This document shows positions 61,401 to 64,000 of a stretch of DNA of 64,000 nucleotides, piece after piece. The notes under the pieces are model-generated. The model worked only from the letters and a program-made list of their open reading frames with translations, made no database searches and was not told the origin of the DNA. A program made the position numbers and the translations under genes. Within the stretch, counting starts at the first letter, position 1. Every line of letters starts with the position of its first letter. Origin of the DNA: Terebella lapidaria (lineage: Eukaryota; Annelida; Polychaeta; Terebellida; Terebellidae); the NCBI GenBank assembly GCA_949152475.1, contig OX424568.1:20311667-20375666 (forward strand). The letters run 5' to 3'.

Positions 61401-63534
61401 CCAACTCATTGGTGTAGCCCTTGCGAACAAAGCGCTGAGAGAGGCTCTCATTCAAGCTTCCAAATTGGAAGAGGAAAGTCAAAAGTCAGGAGTCAGTTGG
61501 CGGGAGGATGACTCTGACTTGCCACCGCCGCCACCGCCTCCTCCAGTAGATTTGACTTCGGAGAGCGATGTGGAACAGGTCGATCCCGCTGATTTGGACG
61601 AAGTCGTGGACATTCTTCGAACTTCGGCAATGACCAACCCTTTCCAAGTGCCGCTAACAGGAACCGAGCAAGTCCCGTCATTTCCTGAACATGATATTTC
61701 TTCTGATGACGAAGAGATATGTTACGATGAAAGCTTTGAAGTGGCACATCTATCTCGTGCGCTGTCTGAAGAAGCAAAGTCGAAGCCTTTCCAGGTGCCT
61801 CTCACTGGTGCAGAATACGACCCTTCCAAGCCGGAACACGATATTTCATCTGAAGAAGAGGACGAGATTTGCTATGATCCTAGTCTTGAAGTCGACCAAA
61901 TGTCTAAGATGCTTTCCGACGAGGCCAAAATGAAACCATTCCAAGTGCCGTTAACTGGTGACGAACATGATCCGTCAAAACCTGCGCATGATATTTCTTC
62001 TGGCGAGGATGAAGAAATCTGCTATGATGAAAGTTTTGAGGTGGCTCACCTCTCTCGAGCACTTTCCGAAGAAGCGAAAATGAAACCGTTCCAGGTGCCT
62101 TTAACGGGGGATGAACATGACCCATCTAAGCCGGAACACGACATCTCCTCAGGGGAAGATGAGGAAATCTGCATGGATCCTAGCATGGAAGTCGCTCAGA
62201 TGTCGCAGATGCTTTCCGATGAAGCCCAGATGAAACCTTTCCAAGTACCGCTAACTGGGCAGGAACATGACCCTTCAAAGCCGGAACATGACATCTCTTC
62301 TGAGGACGAAGATGGAATATGCTATGATAAGAGCATTGAAGTCTCTCGTCTGTCTAGAGCGCTTTCTGAAGAAGCGAGGTGCAAGCCGTTCAACGTGCCA
62401 CTCACCGGAGAGGAACACGACCCGTCAAAACCAGAACACGATATTTCCTCTGATGAAGACGAAATATGCTATGATGAGAGCTTTAAAGTTGCTCATATGT
62501 CGAGAGCGCTCTCGGAAGAGGCCAGGTCAAAGCCATTCAACGTGCCTCTCACTGGGGATGAGCATGATCCGTCAAAACCCGAACATGATATTTCATCGGA
62601 GGATGATGATGCTATCTGTTATGACCACAGTGCCGAAATTGAACACATGTCCAGTCTGCTAAGCAAAGAAGCCTCCCGCAACCCTTTCAAAGTTCCGAGA
62701 ACTGGCCTAGAATGTATACCTCACATTGCTGACGATGACTTTTCTTCGGATGGTGAGGATCGACCTGGGTACGTACACACCCAGCAAATTTGGAACTCAA
62801 ACGTTCCAACGAGTTCCTACTCTAAACTGCCTTCAATGGAACAACGTGCTCCTCGAAAACTCAGCTTGTCATCTGATAGCGAAGATGATAACATCCGCGG
62901 GGCTCGATGCTCGAAGTCCCGGCCTGACGATCGAAGCACAAGACATGCTGTGCTTTCATCAGGTAGCGATTCTGATCAAGCCGCAGTTCAACTAGAAGAT
63001 CACCACTTTGAAGCTGCTAGGATACTCGAGTCCAACGCATTGGCTAATCCATACTCAGTGCCTGTTGAATCTCGGGAGCATCCCGAAATTGCTGATCACT
63101 ATTCCGACAGTGAGGAACTTCCGGATGCGGCAGACATATTGGATTCAGAACATCTTCGCAAGCCTTACGCTGGCACCTCCTACCCAGAAGCCGATAAAGA
63201 CTTTCCCGCTCTGCCCCCATTTCCCATTATACATCCACAGGATATCGCTGACGAGGAAGATTTTGAACTCCTCGAGGAGAGTTCCAATTCATCTTGTGCA
63301 GGAAGTGATGTCGGTGGAGAGCTCATTCCCAAAATTGAGGAGACGGATGCTTTAGAGGCGTTAGAAGACTTAGACTCTCATGAGTCGTCCGAATCAAGCG
63401 ACGAAAGTGATGACGATGACAATCTTGAGATCGTGCAGAATGATCTTCAACAGGGCACCGAGCAAAGTTCAACTGGCGAGACTTTTCGCAATCCATATGC
63501 AGACTCATCAGAGCAGGACGACATGCAGAGCTAG
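23737..63534 (+). CDS. FERM-domain protein (FARP/FRMD7-like FERM) with giant acidic repeat tail
   Basis: Ten exons join without a phase conflict: 23737-23838, 51759-51863, 52139-52257, 52632-52729, 52981-53104, 53502-53589, 53948-54103, 55416-55576, 55814-55888 and 58572-63534, giving about 1996 residues. F1 (about 15-80) contains VLMLDDT and LLEADYF; F2 (about 85-190) has FLVKFY and [12 protein letters not shown]3 (about 205-300) has [24 protein letters not shown] and [27 protein letters not shown] marks the FERM-adjacent region. FERM domains bind membrane phosphoinositides and receptor tails beneath the plasma membrane. The F3 and FA wording is nearest FARP/FRMD7, but no DH or PH domain follows. 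The tail is Glu/Asp/Ser-rich, with polyproline tracts and about eight to ten NPF/KPF repeats. The 28-kb intron 1 hosts another gene and several transposons. Orthology beyond FARP/FRMD7-like is unsettled. Confidence 0.85.
26675..26707. repeat. Perfect 14-bp hairpin
   Basis: CAGAAACCCATAAG (26675-26688) and its exact reverse complement CTTATGGGTTTCTG (26694-26707) are separated by AGAGA. ACCGAG or CCGAG flanks both sides. It is too short for a typical miRNA precursor. Confidence 0.75.
29330..29425 (+). repeat. G-rich tract with quadruplex potential
   Basis: Many runs of three to eight guanines on the plus strand, including GGGGATGGGGTGGG and GGTTGGGG. Several four-run groups meet the usual G-quadruplex pattern. 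Confidence 0.7.
29457..29490. repeat. (TGAA)n microsatellite, about eight units
   Basis: Uninterrupted TGAA units lie directly after the G-rich tract. Confidence 0.95.
30829..31514. repeat. AT-rich tandem array of H1 (first part)
   Basis: Units of about 120 bases share AATAAGTTAACATTA, TAGTTAAGTCTATTATTG and AACAAGGT. The array resumes at 34351-34640 after H2. The matching array of H2 is at about 32240-33110. Confidence 0.8.
31515..34350 (+). mobile_element. Helitron H2 (family 2), inserted in H1
   Basis: Both ends match H1, and the arrays run in the same order at very high identity. Its left flank AACATTA and right flank TTTTTACATG rejoin into AACATTATTTTTACATG, the form seen in sister units of the H1 array (compare about 32930-32950), showing insertion between A and T without target duplication. 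A GTCCGC hexamer run of about ten units at 31564-31622 is expanded relative to H1. It has no coding capacity. Confidence 0.8.
33110..34060. repeat. 120-bp tandem array of H2
   Basis: About eight units with GAAATGCAGTTTTGGTCAAC, TTTGGCACATATTATGAG and TCTGGCTCCAATTTCG. The equivalent array of H1 is at about 34680-35560. Confidence 0.82.
34680..35560. repeat. 120-bp tandem array of H1
   Basis: Same unit as in H2, with one unit shortened near 35010. The higher number of private substitutions fits H1 being the older host copy. Confidence 0.8.
35872..40359 (+). other. FERM gene intron 1, middle part
   Basis: No supported exon. It contains X-box-like GTTGCCATGGAAAC (37770-37783), G-runs near 37735 and 39470, and CpG-richer patches at about 36600-37050 and 38330-38600. 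The words TTCGAATTATTAGA and ACTAATCGAGTCAATTTG near 39910 and 40245 recur at 43320-43390, pointing to an old repeat into which the next element inserted. Confidence 0.45.
40360..43215 (+). mobile_element. Helitron-like element (family 3) with 147-bp satellite
   Basis: The left end follows A and reads TTAAGGCATTTCGGC with a mirrored AAATGCCTT (hairpin), then a T-run (40402-40439) and CTTCTTCCGCCACTTTTGG. The right end is AAGGCATCTTTAGGCCTT (hairpin), GACGT, CTAG, then T, a Helitron-type terminus. Most of the body is the satellite. No coding frame is present, so it is non-autonomous and would depend on another element's Rep/helicase. Confidence 0.68.
41122..43100. repeat. 147-bp satellite, 14 units without indels
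   Basis: GAGCGAAACGGACGTTATT recurs with spacing of exactly 147 bases from 41122 to 43033 (13 steps), with only scattered substitutions (one unit reads GAGAGAAAC). Each unit has GAACTTTGACCTTGACCCG, TGCCGAGTCGGCA (a palindrome in most units) and CGATATCTCGGAAACG. Two more diverged units lie at about 40800 and 40960. Confidence 0.93.
43216..47803 (+). other. FERM gene intron 1, before the nested gene
   Basis: A repeat end related to 15300-15403 lies at about 43455-43560. X-box-like words are at 45950-45963, 46104-46117 and 46216-46229. Short open frames at 43525-44210 lack splice or family support. Confidence 0.45.
47690..47695 (-). terminator. Candidate polyadenylation signal of the nested gene
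   Basis: TTTATT on the plus strand reads AATAAA on the minus strand, about 110 bases past the stop codon of the glycosyltransferase gene. Confidence 0.45.
47804..49285 (-). CDS. Exostosin-family (GT47-like) type II membrane glycosyltransferase
   Basis: The intronless 493-residue frame has the type II Golgi enzyme layout: a short basic cytosolic end (MKLRKRK), a membrane anchor at about residues 8-27, a Lys/Pro-rich stem, then the catalytic region. Family landmarks are PYIYVYDLP (about 89-97), [34 protein letters not shown] and the nucleotide-sugar-binding signature [20 protein letters not shown] with SGCIPVLF (about 370-399). Several N-glycosylation sequons fit a lumenal chain (N32, N49, N77 and others). 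Exostosin/GT47 enzymes transfer sugars to polysaccharides or glycoproteins; the donor and acceptor here cannot be told. It is shorter than EXT1/EXT2 and lacks a second (GT64) domain. It lies antisense in intron 1 of the FERM gene; lack of introns suggests a retrogene or ancient intronless gene. Confidence 0.87.
   Translation of the reverse strand: MKLRKRKIIWLSMIILVMQSFLWLFLGNEVENRTKHERKRKLPKRPVINITTSKPPKTNAPVLDPDPKELSETCFGNTSVPNRYGLKRPYIYVYDLPKEFNVDIIRCLRKKDPKTTCYTTNNCGYGREIKHDVPNGLSTHQTWQFSLEVFLHKRLLGSSHRVLDESDADLFYVPYYSGLDCFCHLGDMSVEKLRSNIESLVIWLNAQGNFQAGKPHVMTLGKIEREHYTKRCPLLTLPEFRDFTFIGIEQEINVQHRKLKRNTTKDIIVAPYPSYGHLTNQGASYIKNLHKEHRPVFVFLAAATRRSNHLRAKILDHFPNNVRTTFHYELFLRHYGISENATDSIDKVWLLTPECSGQHHIHTLSWMSRSTFCLQPPGDSPTRKSFYDAVVSGCIPVLFQESGSKVRYPFENDINYREFTVNIDPDIVIRSDRNFFDVLRSITQREILEKQKKLRNYLQYLQYSIATDSNIDEPKDAVYKIMQELDHEIPRKP
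49286..49360 (-). promoter_or_regulatory. X-box upstream of the nested glycosyltransferase gene
   Basis: GTTGCCATGGTAAC at 49342-49355 is a full match to the RFX-type X-box palindrome and sits 57 bases upstream of the minus-strand start codon. No TATA box is evident. Confidence 0.45.
49286..51758 (+). other. FERM gene intron 1, last part
   Basis: No exon is accepted until the acceptor TTCTTTACAG at 51749-51758. G-rich plus-strand tracts with quadruplex potential lie at about 50540-50610 and 50670-50705. Confidence 0.5.
51759..51863 (+). CDS. FERM gene exon 2 (F1 lobe)
   Basis: 35 codons, phase 0 at both ends, donor TTCTGC/GTATGT. It carries [14 protein letters not shown], the most typical F1 signature. 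Confidence 0.9.
52139..52257 (+). CDS. FERM gene exon 3 (F1/F2 junction)
   Basis: It encodes [13 protein letters not shown] and [10 protein letters not shown]. It ends two bases into an Arg codon (ACG/GTCAGT context), which the next exon completes. Confidence 0.9.
52632..52729 (+). CDS. FERM gene exon 4 (F2 lobe)
   Basis: It encodes [14 protein letters not shown] and a helix ending SYVVQ, then leaves one base. The RYLxALQVKxDL pattern is a FERM F2 hallmark. Confidence 0.9.
52981..53104 (+). CDS. FERM gene exon 5 (F2 lobe)
   Basis: It encodes [10 protein letters not shown] and [10 protein letters not shown]. It enters after one base and leaves two, consistent with its neighbours; donor ATGT/GTGAGT. 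Confidence 0.9.
53502..53589 (+). CDS. FERM gene exon 6 (F2/F3 linker)
   Basis: It encodes [15 protein letters not shown] and [11 protein letters not shown], the well-known YGxxxHPAK segment. It ends in phase 0. Confidence 0.9.
53948..54103 (+). CDS. FERM gene exon 7 (F3 lobe)
   Basis: 52 codons, phase 0 on both sides. [18 protein letters not shown] and [13 protein letters not shown] are very close to the FARP-type F3 lobe. Confidence 0.92.
55416..55576 (+). CDS. FERM gene exon 8 (F3 end, FERM-adjacent start)
   Basis: It encodes [24 protein letters not shown] and VVSRGSSF, leaving two bases (AG) that become Arg with the next exon. Confidence 0.92.
55814..55888 (+). CDS. FERM gene exon 9 (FERM-adjacent segment)
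   Basis: It encodes [20 protein letters not shown] and PPFE, then AG of an Arg codon. The FERM-adjacent region in related proteins is a phosphorylation-regulated segment. Confidence 0.9.
55889..58571 (+). other. FERM gene intron 9
   Basis: AT-rich, with a phase-compatible candidate cassette exon at 57613-57672 and an X-box-like palindrome GTTACCGTGGTAAC at 58003-58016. Other open frames here lack support. Confidence 0.5.
57613..57672 (+). CDS. Candidate 60-bp cassette exon of the FERM gene
   Basis: It is bounded by TCTTTTAG and AG/GTGCAC, is 60 bases long, and has the same phase at both ends, so it can be kept or skipped without changing frame. It would add [20 protein letters not shown], whose start echoes TTSLRT at the head of exon 10. 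The donor is weak, and a chance match cannot be excluded without RNA evidence. Confidence 0.35.
58572..63534 (+). CDS. FERM gene last coding exon (giant acidic tail)
   Basis: The acceptor TCGCTGCAG/A completes an Arg codon left by exon 9, and the frame then runs 1653 codons to TAG. The apparent ATG at 58714 is internal. In order: a Ser/Arg-rich start, a Glu/Lys-rich part with coiled-coil character (about 59400-59900), an [10 protein letters not shown]3-type motif (about 60000), polyproline tracts at 60997 and 61522, then the 50-residue repeats (61600-62750) and a Ser/Asp/Glu-rich end. Such a single long exon is typical of disordered scaffold regions. Confidence 0.88.
61600..62750 (+). repeat. 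50-residue coding tandem repeats, (N/K)PF-x-VPLTG type
   Basis: Eight clear units begin [18 protein letters not shown] or KPFNVPLTG, continue [14 protein letters not shown], an acidic ICYDES patch, and an amphipathic RALSEEA helix, about 150 bases each. Decayed units continue to about 63190 (NPYSVPV, KPYAGT). Odd and even units alternate between [11 protein letters not shown] and QMSxMLSDEA forms over part of the array. NPF at the ends is a known EH-domain ligand. Confidence 0.85.
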
Positions 63535-64000
63535 CATTCATTGTCATTTGCATGGGCAAATACTTATAAATGCATACTTTGTATAAATTGAAGCACTGTT
63601 AACTCATATCAACTGTATGATACTGTAAACATGTACAAGGGCTGTCATACTTATTGTATTGCTTTAGTCTCCATAATATTTTATAAGGCGATGATGAAAA
63701 ATGTATTATTGGTACTGATTGCATACGTGTAAAAATTGTCACAATTCATCTGTATTTATGATACATATTTTAATATTGGGTGAAAGAGTCTTCAGATCTG
63801 AGGTATGTGGAATATTTTAGGAAAAAAAGTTTAAATGTCACAGGCGTGCTATAATATAAGTCTACTTGTAAGTTAGTCTGGGTTTAATAATTTGTTACAT
63901 TTCACTGCCTACCATGTAGCCAGATATAATATCCTGCATAGAATAAATAATCAGAAGTAGTTGACTTGAGAGCAAGTTAGTGAAAAATTTAAATTTCTTT
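63535..64000 (+). other. FERM gene 3' UTR
   Basis: AT-rich trailer after the TAG stop. AATAAA at 63942-63947 is the best polyadenylation candidate inside the window. Confidence 0.6.

Overview
The window is nuclear DNA of an animal, most likely a marine invertebrate. It shows spliced host genes with GT-AG introns, AT-rich introns, many ACATGTA-type words, tyrosine-recombinase retrotransposons, and Helitron-like elements loaded with tandem repeats of a kind well known from molluscs and other marine invertebrates. The sequence alone does not fix the phylum.

Left third (1-23 kb): the window opens inside a DIRS1-like retrotransposon (1 to about 2611). It is followed by a Helitron-like element (2674-10741) that is split by a younger, whole-looking Ngaro-type element (about 3159-9424) with four open frames (SGNH hydrolase-like, Gag-like, RT-RNase H, tyrosine recombinase) and split direct repeats A1/B1-A2-B2. 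A MITE-like repeat comes next, then the last two coding exons (11416-11694, 12003-12868) of an unrecognised acidic protein with a PP1-docking motif. After that lie a TIR element with a 73-bp minisatellite, a second unsplit copy of the first Helitron-like family (16331-18108), and gene-poor DNA.

Right two thirds (23.7-63.5 kb): one large plus-strand gene dominates. I assembled ten coding exons whose splice phases all agree, plus one candidate cassette exon. They encode a protein of about 1996 residues: an N-terminal FERM domain and FERM-adjacent segment most like FARP/FRMD7, then a very long acidic, disordered tail written almost wholly by one 5-kb exon. The tail holds two polyproline tracts and about eight to ten 50-residue repeats centred on (N/K)PF-x-VPLTG. 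Its 28-kb first intron contains a nest of two near-identical Helitrons (30135-35871), another Helitron-like element carrying an exact 147-bp satellite (40360-43215), and an intronless exostosin-family (GT47-like) glycosyltransferase gene on the minus strand (47804-49285).

Links between parts: both host gene starts visible here have an RFX X-box-like palindrome 57-80 bp upstream, and further copies are scattered through the FERM locus. The satellites of the Helitron-like families repeatedly carry AGGTCA nuclear-receptor half-sites. The Ngaro repeat carries ETS and YY1-like sites just before its first frame. Regulatory roles are inferred from motifs only.
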